NCBI GenBank assembly: GCA_025201765.1
Contig: MU623585.1
Location: 1-32,972 of the forward strand
Source of the DNA: Daldinia sp. FL1419
Taxonomy: Eukaryota > Ascomycota > Sordariomycetes > Xylariales > Hypoxylaceae
Length of the DNA: 32,972 nt
Direction: 5' to 3'
In this document: piece after piece, positions 9,050 to 20,531 of the stretch
Layout of the letters: the number at the start of each line of letters is the position of its first letter
Numbering within the stretch: position 1 is the first letter of the stretch
Made by a program: the position numbers and the translations under genes
Notes under the pieces: model-generated
The model's input: only the letters and a program-made list of their open reading frames with translations
What the model was told of the DNA's origin: nothing
The model's database searches: none

Positions 9050-9066
9050 AAACATAAGAATAATTT

Positions 9067-11178
9067 TAGGTTTTGTGGATTTAGTGGATATTGTTTATTT
9101 TTTTATTTTTATATGATTGTTTTAGAGTTATAAGGTTTATTATTAATTTTTTTTTGTTAGTAGTACCTATTTGTATTAAATATTAATATAAAGAAAATAA
9201 ATTGGTATAAAAAATAAGAAGAATTTTAAGAAATGAGAGATGTTTTAATATAATATTAATAATATAATGTATGATATATTTTATATTAAAATTTTAGATT
9301 ATATTGTATATTTTATTAGTAAGTATGTTATAAATAATATGTTTATATTTGATGGATAATTAATAGATTATATTATTAATAATTTTAATTTTATTATTTT
9401 AATTTATTAGTTTTTCATTACTTAGAATAATAATATATTTAATTTATAAATTAAGGTCCTTATTATTTATAAATTAGTTGTTAATGAAGATATATAGATA
9501 GAAATTTTAAGGATTTAATTTAATATATTTGAGTTTATAGGTTTTGTTATTTATTTATTAGGTGATTTTAATGTTCAAAACCTTAATTTTTTTAATTTTT
9601 AATTTTTAATATTAAATAATAATTAAATAATTAAAAATTATTTTAAATTAATATATAAAAATGATATAAATTCTTCAAACCCTCTACTCTATAAATTTAT
9701 TAATTATATTTATAATTTTAATATTTAATAATTTAAATTTTTTAATTTAATTTTTTTAAATAGTTAAGATTTTGTAATTATTATTATAAATTATAATATA
9801 AATGTTGTTAAAATCCTTTATTTTTTTATTTAATATTTTTTAAGGATATATTTTAATACCAATTTTATTAAATATTTTATTTTTAATTATAAAGAATTTT
9901 ATAATATTGATATTAAAGATATTATTTATTTATAAATTAATGATTCTAAAAGGTTCTAAATTAATAATTAGTAGATAGGGGTTAAATATTAAAGGTTTTA
10001 TATATAATTTATATTAGTGGTATTAAAAATAAATTTTAAATTAATATATATTAAATTTAATAAGTTTGTATAATGATTTTATAATATATAATAATATTCT
10101 TTTAAGATATTTATTTTTTAATTTGGTTGGTAAATGTATGTAGATTATTTATTATATTAGTATTTTGGATTAGGTGTATATTATAATAATATTTTATATT
10201 ATAATTTTTATTTTTTATTAATATAAAAATAATATTAAAGTTAGTATAAAATATTGATTAATTTTTTAGATGGTGGGTGTGTAAATTATAATAAATTTTT
10301 TATTAGGGTTATTATAATTTTAGATTATTAGTTTCGATTTTTTGTATGGAGAGGGAGTATTTTTATTTTTAATTTTATAAACTATTTATAATTTAAATAG
10401 TATAATGTTTTAATATATTATTAAATTATATATTTTTGGTTGTAAAATATTATTTTTAAATAAGATGTTTAGTTTTTTTAAGTTTAATATTTTATATGAT
10501 TTTTTAGGTGTGATTATCTTTTTATTTATTTATAATTGGAGGGTTAGAGTAAGATTAGTTTATTTTTTATTAAAAAGATATATTATGGCCATGTAGGAGA
10601 AATTATTAGTATGTATGAATTTTTTTTTTAAAATGAATTTATAGTTGTTAGGGTTGAAATTGGGTTTAGGTAGTTTGAATTTTAGTTGCTTAATGGGTAT
10701 AAATATTTTTTTTAATTATATGTAGGGTTTAATATAAGAATTCCTAAATGTAAATATTTTATTAGATGTGTTTGAAATAATAATTATATTTTTATTAATG
10801 ATTGTAATTATTTTATGAGAACTTTTTTAACTGCTTTTTTTTTAATAGATTAGAATTTTATTACCTATTAAGAATGATATAGGTAAGGTCTTCTAAATAT
10901 TCAAATTATTCTTTATATTTAAAATATTTTTAATTAATTATTATAATTTAATTTTTTTAATTTTAATTATTATTTTTTAAATAATTTATATTTTTATAAT
11001 TTAAGAAAGAATAGATAATAAATCTATGTTAATTCTGGGATATATATTGAAAATTAGAAGGGTAGGGATTAGGCCATTTAGGTTAATAATATTATTTATT
11101 ACCTTAATAATTATTTATAATTATAATATTTTTAAACTAGAATTTTGGAATTTATCCATAATAATTTTATAAGTTTTA
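9067..11178 (-). pseudogene. copia-B reverse transcriptase region (copy 1)
   Basis: The minus strand at about 10110-9900 reads IIKSLYKLIKFNIY, then an F.IY segment, KP...NPYLLI, LEPF and L-stop-INNIFNIN. This matches a branch of fungal copia RTs with the blocks VVK.LYGIPEAG.HWF, STYDPCLLI and GLQTDDT, in which the catalytic pair sits in QTDD in place of YVDD. Here the QTDD block is stop-I-N-N, with the DD pair as Asn-Asn at complement(9921..9926). In copy 3 the second of these is still Asp. RNase H should follow towards 9067-6566 but is not recognisable. The plus strand here is almost free of C while keeping G. The region ends at the Helitron insertion point (11178/11179). Confidence 0.75.
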
Positions 11179-11182
11179 CTAG

Positions 11183-11214
11183 TTTTTTTTAGATGAGCCG
11201 CTTCACGGCTCATC
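11183..11214 (-). other. Helitron 3' terminal hairpin
   Basis: GATGAGCCG at 11192-11200 and CGGCTCATC at 11206-11214 are perfect inverted repeats around a 5-base loop, nine bases from the terminal CTAG (11179-11182). The hairpin is the termination signal of Helitron strand transfer. It is unmutated, and is the only stretch this GC-rich for several hundred bases. Confidence 0.93.
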
Positions 11215-11774
11215 CCATTTTTATTATTTTACACCTCTAATCAATCCCGAATGCTTCTGTATAATCTTATTTAAACCTTTTCTATTTTTTTATCTATTAT
11301 ATAATAATATTATATCATTCTTTTACCTTATTAATAAATCATATAATAAAATTATGTTATTTTATTTTTTTATTAATAAATTATTATATTATATAATTAT
11401 AAATTTCTATTTTAAATTTAAATTAGAATTATTCTTTTTTAAATATTCTTTTATATCTTTTATAATATAATTAAATTTATTTTAATTATTTTCAACTTTA
11501 TTTTTTAATATATATTTATTATATAATAAAATTAAATTTATATCTTTATAAATTATATTTTAATAAATTTATCTATATTAATATTTTATTTTTAATAATA
11601 ATTATAATTAATTTATTTTAAATAAAATTTTTTAAAAATTTATAGGAATTGTGAATCTTATATTATATATTATGTAATTAAGTAAAATCCTATAATTATT
11701 ATTAAATTTAAATCTTTTTAAATCTTAATTAATGCTTTATAATAGCTTTTAACATTTATTCTAATTCAATCTTA

Positions 11775-11862
11775 ATGTGTAAAATTGTTGCTAGTGAGGC
11801 AAGCACCTTAAAGGCGCCTGTAACATCTCCTAACCGGACTAGAAAACATATCTAACTTATTA
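11775..11862. other. low-mutation pocket inside the Helitron
   Basis: About 85 bases of near-normal composition, including GTGAGGCAAGCACC, AAAGGCGCCTG and CCTAACCGGACTAG, about 0.6 kb from the Helitron 3' end. No frame, tRNA or repeat match is seen. It could be a short captured or inserted sequence below the size RIP acts on. Confidence 0.4.
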
Positions 11863-13479
11863 TAAAAAAAAATAAAAATAAAAATATTTAACTTTTAAAA
11901 AATCTTTAATTAATAATTAATGATCTTAATTAAAACCTTATATCTACTTTTATTTAAGATTTTTATAATAAATTATATTTCCCCCCTTTATATAATTTAA
12001 TCTTTAAAATAAATAATTTACTTAAGAAAATATTCCTTAACCTTAAAATTAATACTAATTATATATTTTATATAATTTAATATTTTAAATAAATTTAAAA
12101 AATATATATTAATAATATTATTATTAATATAATAAATGATCTTAATATATATTTTATTATTTTTATTTTTAATTATATTATTTTAAATATTAATAGGATT
12201 TATAATTTATTATTAAATAATATTTACTTTTTTAATTTTTTTATAAAAATTAAAAATATTATTTTTATAATTTATAATTAAATATTATTTTTATTAATAA
12301 TTACAAAAATAATTTTATTCTTTTTTATACCTTTATCTATATTAATTATAAATATTTACCATATTTAGTTATTTATGGGTTTATAATTGGAATTATTCTT
12401 TTATTAAATATGGCATATTTATATTATACAAAAAATAATAGTACCTTTTATTATTATATTATTATCCCTAATTATTTTAATAGGATTTATATTTCTTATT
12501 ATTATAATAATAATAATAATAAATATTTATATTTATTTTTTATATATTTTTATTATTAATTTTTATTAATTATTACTAAAAAATAAATTAATATATTACA
12601 ATTTTATTTAAATATAATAGAATAGGGGATATTTCTATCATTATATTAGTAAGTAGATTAATACCATTCTAATCTAAATTGGTTAATGATGATAGTATCT
12701 TATTATTATTTTATAAATTTAAAATTGTTTAGTAAGAAATTAAAAGGTTAAATAATATAATTAATTAGATTAAATAAGATGTAAAGGTAAATATTATATA
12801 TTTTTATTAATTTTAAAAAATTATTAATAATTTATTTTTTTGGAGTAATAATAATATTTGGAATTTTTAATAGGTTTTTTTTTATAGAGTTAATTGGTAA
12901 ATATTATAAATATTAAGTGATATTATAGGTTTAATAATAAATAAAAAGGGGTAAAAGTGGGTTATATTATTTCTTTAATTTTTTTAATATTATAATTTCT
13001 TTTAACTATATTTATATAATTATATTAATTATTATTAATTTAAATGATTTATTTTTTTTTAATAATTTATTATTTTTCTTATATATTAAATAATTATTAT
13101 TTATTTAAATATGTGTTATTTATTTTAAATACTAATATTATATGATTTTTACTAATTTTTAAAATATCTTAAAATATATTATATTTAAAAAGCTTAAATT
13201 TGATTTAAGTAATTTTAATATTCTTAACCTTTGAATGTTTTTAATCTTGGATATTACCATATAAAATTGGTTGTAAATAAAAGGTAGAAATTATAGATTA
13301 ATATTAATAATATTAAAAGATTAATTTTGCAATTTATTTATAATTATAGTAAAATAAATTAAAATTAAAAATTGTTATTAAAATCATAGAAATAGTTAAT
13401 TATTATTGTTTTGGATCAATTTTATTCTAAAAATTATATAAATCCTTTTATTAAATTTTTCTTTAATTATTTATATTTT

Positions 13480-13650
13480 AATATTGTATCTTTTGAATTA
13501 AATAATCACTAATTAAATGCTATTATAAAAACCTTTATTAAAATTTAAATTATATAATAATATAATTAGGATATTAATTTTTAGCTGTAGTTTGACTAGG
13601 GGCATTCCTATTGGCTATAAGGATTATATTACCTCTATTAATGGTTAATA
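13480..13650 (-). pseudogene. Helitron Rep/helicase relic, C-terminal helicase blocks
   Basis: Minus-strand frame: IGMPLVKLQLKI, NILIILLYNLNFNKG and FYNSI (the last two in complement(13516..13560)). This matches the block of Helitron/Pif1-type helicases that reads PGLPPHxLxLKxGxPIMLLRNLNPxxGLCNGTRL, with Gly, Arg and Cys positions replaced as expected from G-to-A changes. The downstream block ending in a LYVALSR-type motif is not readable, although a possible INCK (for INKSQG) occurs near 13330. The Rep nuclease half should lie between here and about 19300 on the same strand but is lost to mutation. The extent given covers only what I can match. Confidence 0.72.
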
Positions 13651-16600
13651 AAGATTTTCACTATTTATTACAATATAATTATTAATAAATTCATATATCT
13701 TAAACCTTCCAAAAATCTTTTAAAATAAATTATTATTGATTATATTAATTGAGATATTATATGTAAATAGAATGTATTGGGTAAAGAAAGTTATAAAAAT
13801 TTAATTAATTATATTTAATAATATTTGAAAATATATGTAATTATATAATTATTAATTGTTTTTAAATATTTTTATTAAATTAAGTAATGGAATTATTTTA
13901 TTTTATTTGGAATTATAAAAGATTTTATAAAATTATTTAATAAATTTAATATTATTTATATTTATTTATGTAATCTTTATATTTATAATAAAAATTAATT
14001 ATTAAAATTAAATCTATATAAATAAATTTTATAAATAGGTATTGATGATTTATAAATGTAACCCTTTTCAAACCATAAGTAAAATTTATATAAAATCCTT
14101 TTCAAAAAAAATAGGGATATTATTAAACAATAAATTATTTTCTTATATATTATATAACATTTTATAAACAACCTTAAAAATATATTTATATTATATAATT
14201 ACTTTATCCCAAATAATTAGCAATATCTACTAGAAAAATTTAGTAATTATTGATTTTTATTGAATGGAATAAATTGAATTAATATTAAATTTAATTGGAA
14301 TATTAAATTGTAAATAAGCTATCTTCTTTTTAAATAATAAAAAAACTATTATTCCTAATAAAATTGTACATAAAATTATTTTACCTTCTAAATAATAATA
14401 ATAATAAAATATCAAATATAAAAAGGTTTTTCCAATTTTAATAATATTTTAAAAGTAAAAATATATATTATAAAAATTATTTTATATTATTTTTATAATT
14501 ATTTCAAATATAAAATATTAATGTTTATTAAATTTAAGCAATATTTAATTTTATAAAGTTATTTTTTATTTTTTATTGTAATTTAATTTATTATTTAGAA
14601 GTTAATTTCTTTTTCCTTTTTTTTAATTATGGATAAAATTAAGGAAACCAATCTTCAATCAATCTTGGTTCTTTATAATAACCTATTTAATTAGATAAAA
14701 CCCATAATTAAAATAAGTTATTTTAATAAAAATTAATAAATTAAGATAATTTATTATCATTTTTAATAAATTATTATAAAATTATTTTTTATATTTAATC
14801 TATATATTTAAAAATAGCTAACAATTATTGTTATTAATAATGTGAGTAAATATGGTTTTTAGTTATTTATTAAAAATAAATATGTTTATTTTTTCGAAAA
14901 AATATTCCTAATATTTTTCATTTTTCAGTAAATCTTATATTTTATAAACTTATTAAAAAATATTATATTGAATATTTTTGTAGGTAAATAAGTTTAATTA
15001 ATTAATAATTTTTGGGATTATTATAAGTAGTATTTATAGGTAAAATCTTTTTTTAATTTTTGGGTGGATAAAATAAATATAACCAATCTTTCCCCTTATT
15101 TTATATATATATTTAACTTATTTTTCCCTAGAAAATCATCGGAAATTACTAAGAAAATCTTAATATAAGATATATTATTTATCTTAATTATTTTTATTAT
15201 AATTAAATTATATAATTAATATTGAATAATTTTATTTAATCATTTATATTAATAATTTTGTATTTTTATTTATATTATAGATTAATTTATCCTTATTAAG
15301 GAAATAAACAACTAAAGGTTAGATGTTAGGTTTGATATTATAAATGGAATATTTAAATATTTGATTTATAATTTTAAAAAGCCTAATAAATTAATTATAT
15401 AAATATTTATTAATTTTATTATAATTTTAAATCTATTAATTAAAATTGGTTTATATTTTTTTTTATTTATAAATATGTAATAATTTTATTATTATTTTTA
15501 TAAATATATTTATAAATATATTTAATAGTTTTAATTGAAATATATATTTCTATATTAATATAAGCTTAGTATTTTTGGTTTAGGTAAGGGTTGTATGGGA
15601 TTATCCAATTATTATCAAATATTTGCAACTCCAAATTATTATTAGGAATTTTAATTATAAGTTTTTATCTATAAATTAGATAATTATTGGGGTTTATTGT
15701 TATTTTAATATAAAATGGTTTTGGAAAGTTTTTAGAATAGGTATTCTTAATTATATATAGAGAATTTGGTTTATTTTACCTATAGGATTTATGTATTATA
15801 TTTGAAAATATTACCTTTCATAAGATATTATTTAAATTAATATTTAATTTAGGCATTTTTACATAAACTATTTTATTAATATATGTTAGTTATAAATAAA
15901 GATTATAATTAGTATTCATTAAAAAGATTAAATAATATATATATAATAAGTTTTATTTTTAATATTTAATAATCTATATTAATTTTATATATATCTTAAA
16001 ATATAATTGTAATTTTATATCTTTTAAAAATATTATACATTTTTAATTAAAAATTCTTATGCTAATGTTGAGCCAATTATTTACAATTTATTTTGAAAGA
16101 AGTTTATTTTTAATTTTTAATTAATTTAAATTTGTTATAAAGGTGATAAATAATGTTGGATAATTAAGTTTATAAATAATAATTATTAAATTTTAATAAT
16201 AATAAAATATAAATCTTTTTAAATTTATAAATATTATTAATAAATAAATGATATATCTAATTAATGATATATTAATATCTTTAATTAATATTATATTATT
16301 AAAACTATTTTTAAAAGTTTTATAAAAATTACTTTATTTATGTTGTAATTAATTGAGAAAATTTTACTTTATTATAATTTAAGTATTAATTAAATATTGT
16401 TGAAAGAGTTATTTAAAAGTGAAAGGCATTAATTCTTGTTAATGGTAATTGTGAAGGTAAAATTGAAAGTATTGTTGTAATGTTAAATTTGTTTTTTTAT
16501 GGTTATGTTTATTGATAAATATTATTGAATCTTATTTAATCCTTTTATATAGTTATATTAAAAAATAGGAGAAGGGTATGTAAGATGGGTAAATAATTAG

Positions 16601-19321
16601 GATTTTTATATAAAAATATATAAAAAAGCCTAAAACATCTTGTTTAGTTAAAATAATTTTTTTTTATTATTGTTTTATATTGGATGTGTTCGGAATGATT
16701 TTAATAATATTATTTGTTATTAGAAAATTCTTTTATTTTTAATTAATATTTTTTTTAATAATAAAGTTTAAATTTAATTTTAAAATTGTTTTAATTTAAA
16801 TCTAATTAATTTTATTTTTTTTTAATTAATATATAATATCTTATAATTATTCTCAAACAATAATATATTTTTTTATATAAAAATTTTTCTTATAGATTTC
16901 TTTAAATAATTATATTAGGATATCTATATCTAAATTATTATTATTTATTATTATTTAATATTAAAAAATTATTTGTAAATTATAAAAATATAATTAGATA
17001 TATTATAATTTCTCATTTAATACCATATTTATTAAATTAATTTAATAATATAAAATTCTTTATATTTGGAAATAACTCAATCTTATACTATTATTGAAAT
17101 GGTTAATAAATTTATAATATATAAAAGTAAAAATAAATATTAAATTATAATATTAAATATTCTTTTTAAATGATTTAATTTTAAGATTAATTTTAGTAAA
17201 TAATGATTGTAAAAATTTGGGTAATTTGTAAGTTTTTACCAAATTAATATCTCTATTTTTGCAATATGAATTATAGATTTTAATTTTTTCTATTTTATCC
17301 CCCAATTATTTGTTTAATTAATATAATATATTATATATATTATATTATTTATTTATAATTTTATTATTATAAATTTCAGTTATTAAGGGATTATTTTTTG
17401 GTAATTAAAATAGATATTGTATGGAAGGTTTCAATTTTTACTGATTGTGGTTTTTATGTAGGTGATTGGTTGTGAATATTGCTGGCCTTTTAAGAGGGCA
17501 ACCTTATTTAGTAAAAAGTTTTAATTATTGTTGTTTAGGAGTTTTATGTGGTTGAATGGGTATGGAAGGTTTGGGATAATCTTTTAATATTGTTAATCTT
17601 TTAGGAGGATGATCTTGTTTAGTAGGAGTTAACATCTTAATTTAAGTTTTTTTTGGAATATTTATTATATTTGGATTAAGTTTTCTTAATAGTTGGTATT
17701 ATTTTGGAATATAATGTGGTTAATATATTTTATAGAAAAAATTGGTATTAAGATTTATATATAATTTAGAAAGGTTTTAAATCCTTTTATATTTAATATA
17801 TATTTTTATAGAAATAAGAATGTTTATTAAGAAATAATAATTTTTAAAAAAAGGAGTTAATAATAGAGTTTTTTTTAGAAAATAATTTTAATATTTATAA
17901 ATTAATATTTATATATTTATATATTTATATATTTATATGTTTATTATAAAAGATAAAAGAAATATTAATAATTTATTTATTTTTATTTTTCTTTTTTTGT
18001 TATATTTGTTTCGGAAAAGTTAGGAATAAAGATTATTTTTAATTTATTATTATTAAAGTTATTTGTGAAGTTATATTAGATGGAAAATTTAATTTTTTAT
18101 TTATTTTTATTGGTTTTTTATTTTTTAAAATGGGATATTAGTAATTAAAACTTTTATTTAATAATAAGGTTAGAAAAGGGTGAATTAATATTGGAACTTT
18201 TTATAAAACCCTTATTATTATTATTTATTAAATTATTCTTAAAATAATTTTATTTAATTTTGAATGGAGTGGATGGTTTATGATTAATATTAATTTGGTT
18301 TGTAGATTTATGTTTTTAATAGTTAAAGGTATTTTGTAGTTTGGTTATCAATTTTTGGGGGGGGGGGTAATATTATTTAATAAAGAAAGTATAATTATAA
18401 TCTTATTTTTTTTAAATTTATAATATTAAAAAGAATTATGAATTAATAATAATAAATTAAAATTTATATAAAAGATTAGGTAATTTTAATTATTATCATT
18501 TATGTTTTAAAAGATTTATTTAATTGATGTTATTATTTGAGAAAATGTATTTGGAAAAGGTTTATATAATTTAGGGATTATATTATATAAATATAATTTA
18601 AAGGTTTTGGAGGTGGTAAGGTTTTAAATAAAATAATATTTATATTATAAATTTCCTTTTTTAAATATAAAATTTTTATAATTAAAGTAAATAGGATTAT
18701 CTGTTAAAATCCTGAAAAATTCGTAAAATTTTGTTTGTGTATAGATCTGATATTTCCTATTAGGTTCTGATGGGAAGTTTATGTGAAATAGAGTTATGTT
18801 TTTGAGGCTGTAAATATATTAAAAAAGTATTTTAAAAATATAAATAAAAGTAATATATTAAAAATATAAAGGTTAATTTTAATATTAAAGGTTTAAGATT
18901 TTTTAATTGATATTAATTGGGTTTTTAAAGTGATTATTGGCTTTAAAAGTGTGATAAAAGAGATAAGTAATAGGTATTTTGTATTAAATTATGAAATTGT
19001 ATTATTTTTTATAATGATAAATTTTTTTGATAATATAGTTATAAAAGGTATTTAATAATTTTTATAATTATTTTATTTATATCAATTGAAAGTGGAAATA
19101 AATTTATTACCCTTATTTATTCTTAATTATAGATTATTAGAATTTTTGGTTTTGAAAATATAGTTTTGAATTTCTATTAATGATTGATGTTAATTTTTAA
19201 GGATATAAAAGAGAAGGTATTAATTATGAATTTATGTAATTGATTTTTAATGTATTTTATCAGATATTTTATATTATAAATTAAGATTAATAGTAAAAGT
19301 TAAACTTAAAATTGAAATAAA
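13651..19321. other. Helitron interior, no readable frame
   Basis: Nearly pure A/T with stops in all frames. It should contain the remainder of the Rep/helicase gene on the minus strand. From about 16400 on, the plus strand keeps G and lacks C. A G11 run occurs at 18357-18367, and a less mutated patch lies at about 18690-18810. Short (ATATTT)n-like runs occur near 17905-17940. The stretch 11215-13479 on the other side of the helicase relic is likewise unreadable apart from the pocket at 11775. Confidence 0.6.
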
Positions 19322-20175
19322 AATTGGTAAGGATTAATAAGTATTGTAAATTTATGTTATAAGTAGATTTATAGGTGATTTTTAAGGGTTTATAAAATTA
19401 TCTATTAATATGTTATTTTATGATATCTTATATTATAATATAAGGTAAATAGGTTGAATGGAATTGGTAAAAATTAATAAAGATTATAAATCTATGTTGT
19501 AAGTAGGGTTATAAATAATATTTAAAGGTTTATAGGATTGTTTATTAATATGTTGTTTTGCGATTTCCTGTATTATAATATAAGGTAAATAGGTTGAATG
19601 GAGTTGGTAAGAATTAATAAAGATTATAAGTTTATGTTGTAAGTAGGGTTATAGGTGATGTTTAGGGATTTATAGGATTGTTTACTAATATGTTATCTCG
19701 TGATTTTCTATATTATAATATAAGGTAAATAAATTGAATGGAGTTGGTAAGAATTAATAAAAATTATAAGTTTGTGTTATAAGTAGGGTTATAAGTAATG
19801 TTTAAGGGTTTATAGGATTATTTATTAATATATTATCTTATAATTTCTTATATTATAATATAAAGTAAATAGGTAATAGGGATTAATTCTAATTAATTTT
19901 AAAATTGAGTAGAATTAGTAAGAATTAATAAAGATTATAAGTTTATATTATAAATAGGATTATAGGTGATGTTTAAGGATTTATAAGATTGTTTATTAAT
20001 ATGTTATCTTATAATTTCCTATATTATAATGTAAAGTAAATAAATAATAAAGATTAATTTTAATTAATATTAAAGTTAAATAGAGTTAATAAATATTTAA
20101 TATTATAAATAATTGGGTAATCTTATAAGGGTATAGAAATTCTTGCAATTTCCTATATTATAAGAATTAATAATT
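19322..20175. repeat. 140-bp tandem repeats inside the Helitron
   Basis: Units start with RATTGGTAAGAATTAATAA at 19322, 19462, 19602, 19742 and 19914, so the first three spacings are exactly 140 bp. The fourth unit carries an extra ~30 bases (172). A partial sixth unit follows to about 20175. Each unit ends TATTATAATATAAGGTAAAT. Differences are mainly A/G changes, as expected of RIP on one strand. The array lies near the 5' end of the Helitron, about 0.36 kb from its TC terminus. Confidence 0.88.
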
Positions 20176-20417
20176 AATAATACATATTAATTTTGATTAA
20201 ATAATTTTAAAGGGGATTTTATTATTATAAATTTTTGTTCAATTAAAAAAGTTATATGCCACAAAAAGCCACAAATGCGTGTATAGGATATAAAAAAAAT
20301 CTTAAATTATTTTAATTTATTATATTAATTTAAAACTTATTTAAAAATATTAATAATTAGTATTATTTGAAAATTAATTAAATTTATGGTCTTTTGAAAT
20401 ACTTTATATATATTTCC

Positions 20418-20531
20418 AACTGGAAATAGTTGTATGGTAGCAGAAAACGTCTAAAATTGCGGGGGATTTTTCTGGGAGCTGATTGGTTAATTAGGATTGT
20501 GGCGTAACTAATGAAATAAGAAAGACATAGA
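20418..20531 (-). other. Helitron 5' terminal region
   Basis: A less mutated 110-bp stretch directly inside the 5' end (minus strand starting TCTATGTCTTTCTTATTTC). It holds a small hairpin (CAACT...AGTTG near 20420-20435) and GTGGCGTAAC. It ends at A20531, with host T at 20532. Probably the 5' recognition region of the Helitron. Confidence 0.7.

Larger units (their letters stand above)
6720..9066 (+). mobile_element. SAT element copy 1: minisatellite-bearing insertion element
   Basis: This 2347-bp unit interrupts copia-B. Copy 3 of copia-B is continuous there (TTA then CA at 30425-30429), so both borders can be read: left ...GGGTTA then TCCAGGACG, right ...AATAATTT then TAGGTTTTG. No target duplication longer than about one base fits. 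Parts in order are: a 15-bp inverted-repeat arm (6721-6735), decamer repeats (6776-6860), about 12 units of a ~137-bp minisatellite (about 6950-8700), the second arm (8736-8750), a tail with a C8 run and an A-rich stretch, and an AT stem-loop near the right end. No credible coding frame is present. It is far less AT-rich than its host, so it inserted later or was mutated less. Its class is unknown. Some traits recall non-autonomous Helitron-like elements, but the CTRR end is missing. Confidence 0.82.
11179..20531 (-). mobile_element. Helitron, 9.35 kb, degraded, inserted in copia-B
   Basis: Read on the minus strand the element starts TCTATGTCTTTC at 20531 and ends with a 9-bp GC-rich hairpin, an eight-A run, then CTAG at 11179. 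These are the canonical Helitron ends (5' TC, 3' hairpin then CTRR). The host bases are A and T at the two borders with no duplication. The other copia-B copy carries the uninterrupted site AGTTCTA/TAAATAA at 32539/32540. A relic of the Rep/helicase protein reads on the same strand at about 13500-13640. Helitrons replicate by a rolling-circle-like mechanism using that protein. The interior is extremely AT-rich. G is depleted on plus near 11200-12600 and C is depleted near 16400-20200. No captured host gene is recognisable. Confidence 0.92.

Noticed and set aside
6720..9066. Calling the SAT element a Helitron derivative outright
   Set aside because: The TC start, adjacency to A and the 3' stem-loop fit, but the end AATTT is not CTRR, the stem is AT-only, and the ends do not resemble those of the real Helitron in this window.
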